From assembly GCA_963556145.1 (NCBI GenBank), contig OY744466.1, forward strand, positions 2,728,001 to 2,792,000: a stretch of 64,000 nucleotides of DNA, in the 5' to 3' direction. The DNA comes from Hygrocybe punicea. Taxonomy: Eukaryota; Basidiomycota; Agaricomycetes; Agaricales; Hygrophoraceae. Positions 22,058-31,817 of the stretch are shown here, piece by piece. The position numbers and the translations under genes are program-made. Numbering within the stretch: the first letter of the stretch is position 1; every line of letters begins with the position of its first letter. The notes beneath the pieces were generated by a model. The model ran no database searches, was not told the origin of the DNA, and worked only from the letters and a program-made list of their open reading frames with translations.

Positions 22058-22613
22058 TGTTAGAGGCGTGCAACTCCGGAAGGATCGGAGTTCTTCGGAG
22101 GAGCGGAGACGTCAACTCTTGAAGTAGGTTCACTACTTCCTTAAGTCGTATTGAGAAGACGTGGACGGAGTGGAGTTAGTCCGGAGTTCCGGACTAAGTA
22201 CTAAGATAACTAATGAGCTTAAGGGAAAGCCTTAAGTTTGAGAGTGGGTAAGAAATAAGGAACTCAAGTTGATTTTCTGAACGGAGTTACAGGACATTGT
22301 AGTTCTAGTTTATATACTTGGTAGACTAATTGTCATGTCCTTGGAGACGTGAAGACAATATGAACTCCGGAAAGAGGACCGGAGTTCGGAAGAAAATAAA
22401 AGGGATAAAAGGTTGCTATGTACGGTGACAAGTAAACAAAGGGGAGGAAGAGAAAAGGAGGTCGGAGTAAACGGAGATGGGGAAGAATAGTAATTAACAA
22501 GAGAAGAACAATAACGTACGCGAGAAGATAAGATAAGATAAGATAAGATAAGTCGGCGGAAAAATCCGGAGCGGAGTTCGTCGGAATCCGGCGGAGCTGC
22601 ATGGGATATGACA
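22058..22613 (-). repeat. Gypsy 5' LTR
   Basis: 556 bp, by eye identical to 15577-16132; followed by the CGTAC duplication at 22614-22618. Confidence 0.92.
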
Positions 22614-22618
22614 CGTAC

Positions 22619-22930
22619 CATATACTATACAAAACACCTGAGTTGCTGGTATTAGAATATCCCAACATAAATATGATTACCAGCCATCAAATAACTGTAA
22701 ATGTAAATGACAAGTCAGTAAATTTGTATCTAAGAGGTATTGTATATGTTGGAGGATATCACTCTACATCTCAATTCATATCAGAAGATGGCACAATTTG
22801 GTATCATGATGGTATGACAACTGGAGCAACATGTAAGCAAGATGGTCACATTGGTATCATGTCAGATGATGGTTTTAAAAGATATGAAAATAAAATTCTT
22901 GTGCTAGCAGTTTATGCTCAAAACCAGTAA
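22619..22930 (+). pseudogene. HEL-D remnant of the USP-like domain (His-box part)
   Basis: This continues the HEL-D fusion. It encodes LVLEYPNINMITSHQ and the His-box region (SEDGTIWYHDGM) seen in HEL-B at 47600-47903, but one A is missing near 22634, upstream sequence is deleted and the Gypsy lies in between. The expected first residue of the His box, YHFTS, reads YHSTS. It is non-functional. Confidence 0.75.
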
Positions 22931-23492
22931 TTTAATATAATTGAGGACTATTGGGTGGGAAAGTGGGACATTCAAAATTTTCACCATTTGTAAATTCATA
23001 TTGGACATCAAAATTGAAGAAAATCTTCAGGGTGGGAAAGTGGGCCATTAAATATAGGAATGTTATAAATACATTACATGATGTTAAGTTCTTATTGTTA
23101 CTTATTGCCTGAGCACTGATAAGTAATGGTAACAGTGGTAGTGGTAAATGCCAGGATAAACTGTTGTATAACTGACATTCAGTCCACTCCAATGTTGGAT
23201 GACTGTTGATATACAACTATGGCAAGAACAAGTGTAAATAATATTGTCCAAGAGATTAGTAGTCCCTTGATCAAAGGCCCCAACTGAGGACAAGTAGTAC
23301 ATTGTTACTAACAGAACAGGATAACATAGAATGTATGATTCCAAATTCCGACAATGTTCACATATACTATGATTATTCTTGTTATACATTACAACTGCAG
23401 ATTATGTAGAATAAATAATGGACATCAAATGATTGAATAGAACCAAGAAGAACTCGTTCATGCCACGCTTGCGATGGCCCACTTTCCCAAGT
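22931..23492 (+). repeat. Helentron-like 3' non-coding end (HEL-D copy)
   Basis: The region after the stop, shared with HEL-B (47904-48435) and inverted in HEL-A (28556-29130). TGGGAAAGTGGGCCAT at 23033-23048 is the exact reverse complement of 23474-23489 at the very end; a one-mismatch copy is at 22956-22971. The end itself carries AAGAACTCGTTC, a hairpin with GCCAC/ATGGC arms (GCCAT in other copies) and CCCAAGT. Confidence 0.75.
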
Positions 23493-23805
23493 AATTATTA
23501 AATAGAAATTAAATATTATATAGTCAATTTCCAAATTTATCTGTGAAATCTAAATAAATGCTACGCTTGTGACACATCATCTGCTAGTGTATATATAACA
23601 TGCTATTCTACTGCGTTGTGTTTCTACTGCTCCTGCTGTTCCCCATTCCCTCTGGTCCTCATGTCTGTTTTACAGTTCCTTCCTTGTTGTCAGTGACACA
23701 TTCTGACCATTCATTTAACTTGTGTTGCATGACAGGCTGATGCCAATGCCAATGCATCATTGCGTATGTAATTTCTTCGCAAAGACAGGTTGGTTTATCT
23801 GACCA

Positions 23806-26800
23806 TTGATCAAAGTACCAGAGATCTCTGGTGGCCTTGTTTACATGGTACACAGCTCGGTGTTACATTATCATCCTGACACACCCCAGGATGTGGTGTT
23901 TGCTTATCGTTCGGTTTATGCACCGGAGAGGTTGAGTTTCAGGACACAAATATCTTTTTATTGTCTTGCTCATGTGTCCCATGACAGGGTGTTATATTAT
24001 GGTCCTGATACACCCCAGGATAAGACACCAATATCTATTTATCATCTTGCTGTGTCCCAAGACAGGGTGTTATACTATCGTCCTGATGCACCCCAGGATA
24101 GGACACCAATATCTATTTATCGTCTTGCTGTGTCCCAAGACAGGGTGTTATTCTATCATCCTGACACACCCCAGGATATGGTGCTTGATTACCATTCTGT
24201 TTATGCACCACAGAACTTGAGTTTAAGGACACAAATATCATCTTATCGTCTTGTTCATCTGTCCCAAGACTGGGTGTTATATCATCCTGACACACCCCAG
24301 GATAGAACACAAATATCTTCTGATCATCTTATTCATCTGACCCAAGATTGGGTGTTATATTATCGTCCTGATACACCCCAGGATAGGACACAAATATCGT
24401 CTTATTGTCTTATTAATCTGTCCCAAGACTGGGCATTATACTACTGTTATCATACACCCCAGGATATGGTGCTTTTTTATCATTCTGTTTATGCACCGCA
24501 GAACCTGCATTCAAGGACACAAATATCTCCTTATCATCTTGCTCATGTGTTCCAACACAGGCTACTAGATTATCAACCTGATGCACTCCAGGATATGGTG
24601 TTTTTCTATCATTCTATTGATGCACTACAGAAATTGATTTCAAGGACACAGACAATATGTGATTATTTTGCTCATCATGTGCCCCAAAAGAGAGTATTAA
24701 ACAATAGTGGAGAACACCATTCTTCTCATATCATCTCACATATAACAGAAGAAACTGTACAATGTCTTCCCAACATAGGTCACCTTGGTTCACACCATTG
24801 GATTTCAAAGTCCCACAAAGAACTACCGTTTATTATTGAATTCTATGTACGACTTCTTTTATATGTCAATGCATCCATGCATAACTTAGTATTTGTATAT
24901 GAAATACTTCTCAGGAAGTGTCAAAGAATACATCTAAAGCTGCTACAAAACATGTATGCTGCACATGACTATGCAGTATATATACAAAAATATCAAACAT
25001 TAATGATATATAGTTTAATTTTTATCTTTCAAGTATTTCTGGTATATTATTCACAATATTTTATGGGTCTTAATTTCATATGTGCCACTGCTTTAAAACA
25101 TGAATCTGTGTCAGATAATAAATATTGCTCTAATGATGATACCAAGGAGAACAATACAAATATGCATAATATTGTTGGTGGTGGATCAAAGTTGTTCATA
25201 TTTAATGAGCTGTCTCCTTATTTATCAAATTCCATAAGATATCCTACTAATGTGAAATTCAAATTCAGAGAATATATAAAACAATCAGATACAAGAAGTG
25301 ATATGTTAAATACATTAACATGTTTTATCCCATGGAATGTGTTATTACCACAATTGACAACAGAGCAACTAAAGTCCATTGCAGGAGCTCATAATATTGT
25401 CACATATGCTAGATCTCATAAGACAGATATTCAAACTTCAATCAAGAGCCATATATGTGTGAATTGTGCTCAATATCTATCTGTATTTGATGTCATAGAT
25501 ATTGAAGTTTTACATAAGGAATCAAAGGCATCTAATGCAAGAGCAGTGAAACGATATCAAAGCCAAAATATAGAATACAAAGTAAAAAATTTGAAATCAG
25601 TAACAAGATATCAACAAACAAAAGGTATAGAATATAAATTAAATCATGCCAAGTCAGAACAAAAATACAAAAATAAAAATAAAAACATGTTTCCACCTCT
25701 ACCTCTCACAGCTGCTCTACAACATACAATTATAGCTAACGCATGTCAAGATATGTCACCTGATCAGGTATCAGAATCAGGATGTGCTATATGTGGTCAA
25801 TTGACTCCAATTAAATATTTATTAAAACTCTCTAATGTCAACATAGACTTGAAAATATTGATAAACCCAGTGTGACACAAAAAGAGCGGTTGACTGCTGA
25901 AGATCCTATTAAAGGCTTGGATGGCCCTGTCTTAATTAAACAGCTGCACAATATATGCATGAGTTGCCATAAATCTTTGACAAAAAACAAAGTCCCATTA
26001 TTGTCATTAGCAAATGGAAAATGGTTAGGAGATGTTCCAGTACAGTTGATGGATTTATCATTTGCAGAACAGTTGCTGGTTGCAAGAGTACGACACAATC
26101 GTTGCATTGTAAGAGTGTCTTCAGGAATGCATAAAATGAGAGCAAATGCAATCACCTTTGCTAATCCTATTCCTAAAGTATATGATATTCTACCTCCACC
26201 CATTAAAGACTTAGATGAAGTTCTGGCATTTATTTATACAGGGCCATGTAAGCCAACTAAATCTGACTTTGAGAGAACACCTCTTCTTGTAAGAAGAAAC
26301 AAGGTTAAAGCTGCATTGGAATGGTTGAAGTTGAATTATTGTGATTATTATGATCTTGAGATATCACAAAGAAATCTTGATCAGTATCCAGAAAATGGTC
26401 CTCCAGTTGTCGTAGATTATCATCAATCATTTACAAATAAAAATCCAGAGTCGACAGCTATCAATGACATTGAAGAAGAAGATGGTGTTGAATCAGGCAA
26501 ATGTCCATTTGTTGTTCATGGTTTGACAGGTGAAGAATATTCCAACAAAAGTGCCAAAGCTCTCAAGGCCATTGCATTAAAGCATTTGACTTCAAATGAA
26601 AAAGTTCTAGCCATAGGTCATGCAGCACATCCTGAATCTATTTATGGTAATCCACAGTTATTTCCTCAAATGATGCCCTGGTTGTTTCCATATGGACTTG
26701 GTGGAATTGGCAATGCCTATCAGCAGGGAGAATTAGACACAAAAGACATTTGCTTATGTATCATGACAAAAGATTTCAAAAAGATCCATATTTTCCATTG

Positions 26801-28032
26801 ATTGCATTCAATCATGAACAGATAAAACAATGCACTACAGCAGGATATTTATTAGCGGAAAAGTCAAAATTCCAGGAGATTTCTAACAGGTTGTTAGATG
26901 TCAACATTCATACACTAGCAGACATTTCTAAAAGAATGGAAAATGGTGATAAAGTAATACCAGAAACAGATGAGGAAAAATTGTGTTTTAAACTCATTAA
27001 TGATATTGATCATGTTGGAGGTGGTGTAAAAGGATCTGTCACCAGCAAAAAATATATGCGCAATGAAATTTGGTCTTTAATTTCATTTGTTGGTGCACCC
27101 TCTTGGTTTATTACATTTGCTCCTGCCGACAACAAACATCCAATCTCATTATATTTTGCAGACACCAAAGAAACATTCAATCCTGTTCTAAGGGATTATA
27201 ATGAAAGATATCGATTAATTGCCCACAATCCAGTAGCTGGTGCAAGATTTTTTCATTTTATGACACAGTTATTCATTAAGCATGTACTTGGTGTTGGAGA
27301 AAATCATCCAGGAATATATGGCAATACAGAAGCATATTATGGAACAGTTGAACAACAAGGACGGTTGACATTGCATATGCATATGCTCTTGTGGCTTAAA
27401 GGAGTATTATCACCGCAACAAATCAGAGACAGAATTATGGATCCAAATTCTGATTTTCAACAAAGATTGGTGGAGTATCTTGAGAGTGTGCATATTGGAG
27501 AGTTTCTCACTGGATCCATGGCTGATGTAAAAGCCAAAATTGAAGAAAACAGTCAATCTAAGGATTATCAGGATCCTACTCAGACATTACTGGACACACC
27601 TCCACCAATGTGCAATAAGTCAAATCATGTTTGTAATGAACATTGTTCTAACAAGTCACAACTTAATTTGTGGTGGGATAAATTTTCAAGTATAGTTGAT
27701 GACTTGATTATGCGTTCTAATATACATAATTGTGGTAGAAATCAGTCAAGTTGCGAGAAGGCCAACAAAAAAGATAGACCGACATGTATAAACAAGCATG
27801 GGAAATGCAAAGCCAGATTTCCAAGACAAACCTTTGAACAGACTCAAGTTGATCCTAAATCAGGAGCTTTGAACATGAAAAAAGGTGAAGCTTGGATCAA
27901 CACATTGACACCATGCATAACATATCTTCTCCGGTGCAACTCAGATGTGACCAGTCTTCTCTCAGGTACTGCTATCAAGGCTATAGTGGCATATGTCACT
28001 GATTATGTTACAAAACCTGGTCTGAAAACATA
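23806..28032 (+). pseudogene. HEL-A Rep (N-terminal half of Rep-Hel), frameshifted
   Basis: Comparison with HEL-B shows a lost G near 25870 (frame ends at 25875) and a 10-bp deletion near 26736 between ATTA repeats. The product would contain the N-terminal 26-residue repeats, a cysteine-containing region matching DUF6570 (C..C near 25955), Helitron-like N and the HUH Rep with LHMHMLLW at 27375-27398 and the tyrosine motif YVTDYVTK near 27992-28015. Coding similarity stops right after GLKTY at 28032; the continuation (TIFDS...) is on the minus strand at 35040. It is a dead copy. Confidence 0.88.
23870..24680 (+). repeat. 78-bp tandem repeat at the start of the HEL-A frame
   Basis: About ten units with consensus TCCCAAGACTGGGTGTTATA, CCTGA.ACACCCCAGGAT and GGACACAAATATC. 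The unit is a multiple of three, so copy-number changes keep frame. Translated units read like H/RPDTPQD...RTQIS.Y. HEL-B has a matching array (39405-40235) with small differences in unit content. Confidence 0.8.
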
Positions 28033-28556
28033 CTCTTTGAGAGTCCGTTACGGTGAAGCTTAGATTAAAGGGAGGTAGGGAGGAGCAAGGCATGTAGCTA
28101 CTTGTAAGAAGTTGGGAGAGGGGAAGAGTGAATGAAGAGAGGGTTGGGTGAAAGCCAGGGGGCTTCCCGGCCCCGAGAAGGATGGTTCTGTCTGTGGGAA
28201 GGAACCAATGTGAGCAGCGAATCCCAGTGCCTAGGTAGGAGGACAACGACGCATCGAGCGAGAATCGGTTCCCATTTTCTAGGAGATGGCTGAGAAAGGA
28301 ACTCACGAAACATTCTAGCGGACTGGAGGCATGGTGAGACAGATGATGCTATCGTGCAGGGCGGGGACGGCTTGCATCTATGGGGCCATGATCTGTGCGT
28401 GCTTCCTTAGGTATAGGAGGAATGAGTCGCTGGCCCAGCGCCTCTTGACCTTCATGACCTCAAAGGGGATGCCTCGAAGGAGGTATTCCAAAGTCGAGCC
28501 TATGCAGATGCCGTGGCCTTGGAGGGGGTCTATGTTCAACCTATGTGCTGCCTTGG
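28033..28556 (-). pseudogene. Tyrosine recombinase C-terminal fragment of a DIRS-like element
   Basis: On the minus strand, from 28556 to about 28322, the translation has the YR C-terminal pattern GHG-I-C-IGSTLEYLLRG...RWASDSFLLYLRKH. The catalytic arginine of the HxxR box is expected where Cys stands (CGC to TGC), and the expected tyrosine after MAP is a TAG stop. It is adjacent to the HEL-A 3' end, so HEL-A was inserted in this gene before the inversion. 28033-28320 contains no recognisable coding sequence. Confidence 0.65.
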
Positions 28557-29130
28557 TGGGCCATCGCAAGCATGGCATGAACGAGTTCTTCTGGGGTCTA
28601 TTCAATCATTTAATGTACATTATTTATTCTACATAATCTGCACTAATTTGTTTGTGTAATGTATAACAGGAATAATCAGAGTATATATGAACATTGTTGG
28701 AATTTGGAATCATATATTCCACATTATCCTGTTCTGTTAGTGACAATGTACTATTTGTCTGCAGTTGGGGCCTTTGATCAAGAGACTACCAATCTCTTGG
28801 ACAATATTACTTACACTTGTGCCTGCCATACTTGTATATCACTAGTCAACCAACATTGTAGTGGACTGAATGTCAGTCATACAACAGTTTATCCTGGCAT
28901 TTACTACTACCACTGTTACCCTTACTTATCAGTGCTCGGGCAATAAGTAACAATAAGAAATTAAGTGTTTGACATCATGTAATCTATTTATAACATTTCT
29001 TAGGAATATTTAATGGCCCACTTTCCCACCCAGAAGATTTCCTCCAATTTTGATGTCCAATATGAATTTCAGCTGGTGAAAATTTTGAATGTCCCACTTT
29101 CCCACCCAATAGTCCTCAATGATATTAAAT
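28556..29130 (-). repeat. HEL-A 3' non-coding end, inverted
   Basis: Reverse complement of the HEL-B region 47904-48420: the AAGAACTCGTTC motif and hairpin at 28556-28592, and two GGTGGGAAAGTGGG motifs near 29025 and 29098. The last ~10 bases present in HEL-B and HEL-D are missing here. Confidence 0.75.
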
Positions 29131-29316
29131 TACTGGTTTCGTGCATAAACTGCTAGCACAAGAATTTTATTTTCATATCTTTTAAAATCATTATCCAACA
29201 TCATACCAATGTGGCCATTTTGCTTACATGTTGCTCCCATTGTCATTCCATCATGATACCAAATTGTTCCATCTTCTGATATGAATTGAGATGTAAAGTG
29301 ATATCCTCCAGCATAT

Positions 29317-29666
29317 TGTTAAAAGCGGATTATACGGTTGTTGACAACGTTAGTTGACACTCGTAAGAAAGGGAAGATTCTTAGAGAGACAGTGGTGGGT
29401 CTGATACAAACTTGTAATAATCTGATGGGGTGACTACTACATCGGATACCAAGTATATATACTAACTACAAATGATGACTAATGATGACAACTAGCCAAT
29501 AGCGTAAGTCCCTCGGAGAAGACAGACCCGGATACACTCCGATGAGTAAGAAGGATTACATACGAAGATAGTCCTGAAGGTAGTTATCTGATAAATATCA
29601 GATAAGCGCATATCCAAAAGAATAACGTAAACAATGAATAGATGTATGACGTTACCAATTCCAACA
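29317..29666 (-). repeat. 3' LTR of the gag-only element
   Basis: 350 bp, starting TGTTAAAAG and ending TTCCAACA on the plus strand. Confidence 0.88.
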
Positions 29667-29693
29667 GTCCCCCTTAACGGAGTACATCCGTCA

Positions 29694-30506
29694 CTACTTA
29701 GACGAGGGAGTTGGGGTTGAGGTGCGCGCACGATTGCGGCGCCTGTCGCGGTTGGATTGCGCTATGCGCCGACGAAGCTCGGCGGCCTCCGCGACAACAG
29801 TTGGAGCGGGGCCCGGTACGTAGGTTGTTGGCGGCGCATATAGAGTAGGTGCTGCCGAGGGGAGCGAGGGGAGAAGAGAGAGGTTGACTGGGGTGAGTGC
29901 TGTAGCGTCAAAACGCTGACCTCCCCTCAACTTCTTGTTCTGCGATACTCGACGACGAACGGCAGCGGGGTTCGAGGAACGGCAGTCATCAACGTGATGA
30001 CCGCGGGCATGACACTTGGAGCATTTAAGTAAACGTCCATGTGAGCCTTGCGTGGCGGCGGTAGACGGTGCCGACTGGCCACGAGTAGCGGGGCGTTGCG
30101 TGGTTGTCGATGAAGACGATGAACCAGAGGCTGACGCACCAGAGGGGGTAGGAGCAGAGGTAGCGAGAGCAGTACGAACTGCGGTCACAAGCTTGGCATC
30201 CTGCGCCTTGACTTTGGAATCGAGGAGGGAGACGACGGAGTCGGTTTCATCAACGCGCTTCTCGAGCGCGATTTCGATATCCGTAAGTCGCTGTCCAAGT
30301 TCTTCCAAAAGTAAACGAACGTAAGCGATGATGATGAGGATAATCGAATGAAAATACGTGAAGAGCGCATCTGTGGATCGATTGGCCGGATCGCGGTTAA
30401 GTTCGGACATAACTTCCTGCTCGGCTTCTTGTGCTGAGTCGTACGACGAAACAGAGGATCGAGGAGCCCGAGAGCCCGAGGAACGTGAGGACGAAGTAGT
30501 AGACAT
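29694..30506 (-). CDS. Gag-like protein with CCHC zinc knuckle
   Basis: 270 residues from the ATG at 30506. A Ser/Arg-rich start is followed by a hydrophobic and coiled-coil stretch (residues ~45-110), a Ser/Thr/Pro linker, and a CCHC knuckle CSKCHARGHHVDDC at ~160-173, with a basic C terminus. The knuckle and its position in the LTR element support a nucleic-acid-packaging Gag. No protease or polymerase follows. The frame is intact. Confidence 0.8.
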   Translation of the reverse strand: MSTTSSSRSSGSRAPRSSVSSYDSAQEAEQEVMSELNRDPANRSTDALFTYFHSIILIIIAYVRLLLEELGQRLTDIEIALEKRVDETDSVVSLLDSKVKAQDAKLVTAVRTALATSAPTPSGASASGSSSSSTTTQRPATRGQSAPSTAATQGSHGRLLKCSKCHARGHHVDDCRSSNPAAVRRRVSQNKKLRGGQRFDATALTPVNLSLLPSLPSAAPTLYAPPTTYVPGPAPTVVAEAAELRRRIAQSNRDRRRNRARTSTPTPSSK

Positions 30507-30539
30507 AGTGCAGGAACCGGAGCAGGTGGTATCGGATTA

Positions 30540-30889
30540 TGTTAAAAGCGGATTATACAGTTGTTGACAACGTTAGTTGACACTCGTAAGAAAGGGAAGA
30601 TTCTTAGAGAGACAGTGGTGGGTCTGATACAAACTTGTAATAATCCGATGGGGTGACTACTACATCGGATACCAAGTATATATACTAACTACAAATGATG
30701 ACTAATGATGACAACTAGCCAATAGCGTAAGTCCCTCGGAGAAGACAGACCCGGATACACTCCGATGAGTAAGAAGGATTACATACGAAGATAGTCCTGA
30801 AGGTAGTTATCTGATAAATATCAGATAAGCGCATATCCAAAAGAATAACGTAAACAATGAATAGATGTATGACATTACCAATTCCAACA
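30540..30889 (-). repeat. 5' LTR of the gag-only element
   Basis: 350 bp, nearly identical to 29317-29666; followed by the CATAT target duplication. Confidence 0.88.
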
Positions 30890-31817
30890 CATATACAATA
30901 CCTCTTAGATGCAAATTTACTGACTTTTCATTTACATTTACAGTTATTTGATGGCTGGTAATCATGTTTATGTTGGGATATTCTAATACTAGCAAATCAG
31001 GTGTTTTTGTATAGTATATGGTACGCATCATTGAAACATTACATTGTGGACATTTATTTCTAACATTATATGCAATGGTTTGCACCCAATCAGATGTTGA
31101 GCCAGAAACTGATGGATCAGCATGCAATACATAGGTAAGTTTGTCATCCTTTTCTGGACCTTCATAGTCACAGTGAGAACAAATGAGCTGTGAAGATGCA
31201 ATACAATCTTGTGGTTTCAGCATTTCCATACATAGTGTAGCAACGCTGATGCCAGTAGCACCCATGGGAAATTGTTCTGGATTCTTGGCATGGAGTTTCA
31301 TTCTCACTGCATTTCTTACATTTTCAAAGTTCAATTGTGATGCCATCAGGTTAAACCCATGTACAAGTGTTGACAGATAAATGTTTCCAATTGACTGAAA
31401 TCTTGTTGTCCAACTTGCAGGATGTTCTGCCCATATATTGTACAAAATAACAAAGAGTGAATCATATGCACAACTCCAGTTGTTTTCATCCCAATGTATG
31501 CCATGAGGAGTAAGAATAGTGCAACTGCCTTCATGAGTTATAATTCTCTTTTTCCTACTCAAAAGTTGTGTCTCATCATGTTCATCATAAGTACGTTTCA
31601 AATTTTGCTTTACTGGTGAGCTTCCTTTTGCGGCCACAAAACCAAGACTGGCCTGTTGAAGTGAATTTTGCTTAGCTTTTCCATCAGTGGATTTTCCAAT
31701 GAGTTGCCATGAACTGTCAACAACCACAGGAAGAATAGGTAGTGGATCTCTGGCAGACCATCTTAATGCTGCATCTACTTTGGCAGGGACATAATCAGTG
31801 CCTTTCCATAATTGATA

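Larger units (their letters stand above)
15577..22613 (-). mobile_element. Gypsy chromovirus, full length, minus orientation
   Basis: Two 556-bp LTRs (15577-16132 and 22058-22613), TG...CA, look identical by eye and are flanked by the 5-bp duplication CGTAC (15572-15576, 22614-22618). Gag and Pol are on the minus strand, so 22058-22613 is the 5' LTR. An AAGGGGGAGA polypurine tract (minus strand) adjoins the 3' LTR at about 16136-16145. It also carries an antisense gene between pol and the 3' LTR. Identical LTRs indicate recent insertion. Confidence 0.93.
13457..23492 (+). mobile_element. HEL-D: non-autonomous Helentron-like element carrying a Gypsy insertion
   Basis: It begins TACGAGTTCTT and ends with the hairpin GCCAC/GCTTGCG/ATGGC and CCCAAGT at 23492. 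Removing it joins ATTT (13456) to AATTATTAAATAG (23493), which is the sequence found intact in HEL-B near 39040. Without the Gypsy (15577-22613 plus one target copy) it is about 3.0 kb: leader, 150-bp array, the first ~370 bp of the coding-side region, then the last ~0.9 kb. The Rep and helicase are deleted, so it depends on a related element for movement. Confidence 0.8.
29317..30889 (-). mobile_element. Gag-only LTR retroelement
   Basis: Two 350-bp LTRs (29317-29666, 30540-30889), TG...CA, with about three differences seen, are flanked by the duplication CATAT (29312-29316, 30890-30894). A TAAGGGGGAC purine tract on the minus strand adjoins the left LTR, fixing minus orientation. The only gene is a gag-like ORF; RT and integrase are absent, so it depends on another element. 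Confidence 0.88.
29131..31727 (-). pseudogene. HEL-A USP-like C-terminal domain, split by an LTR element
   Basis: In the same frame as the helicase ending at 31818. The Cys box NNWSCAYDS lies near 31475, a CSHC and CPQC zinc-pair segment near 31165-31045, then LVLEYPNINM. After the LTR element (29317-30889 plus target copy) comes the His box YHFTS...WYHDGM near 29300-29240, ending NQ-stop at 29131. Order and spacing follow the ubiquitin-specific protease (C19) fold. The domain itself has no stop apart from the insertion, so it was intact when the LTR element arrived. Confidence 0.7.

Noticed and set aside
23480..23500. Head-to-tail transposition junction between HEL-D and HEL-A
   Set aside because: HEL-B shows that the sequence right of 23493 continues the sequence left of 13457, so this is an insertion of HEL-D into HEL-A.
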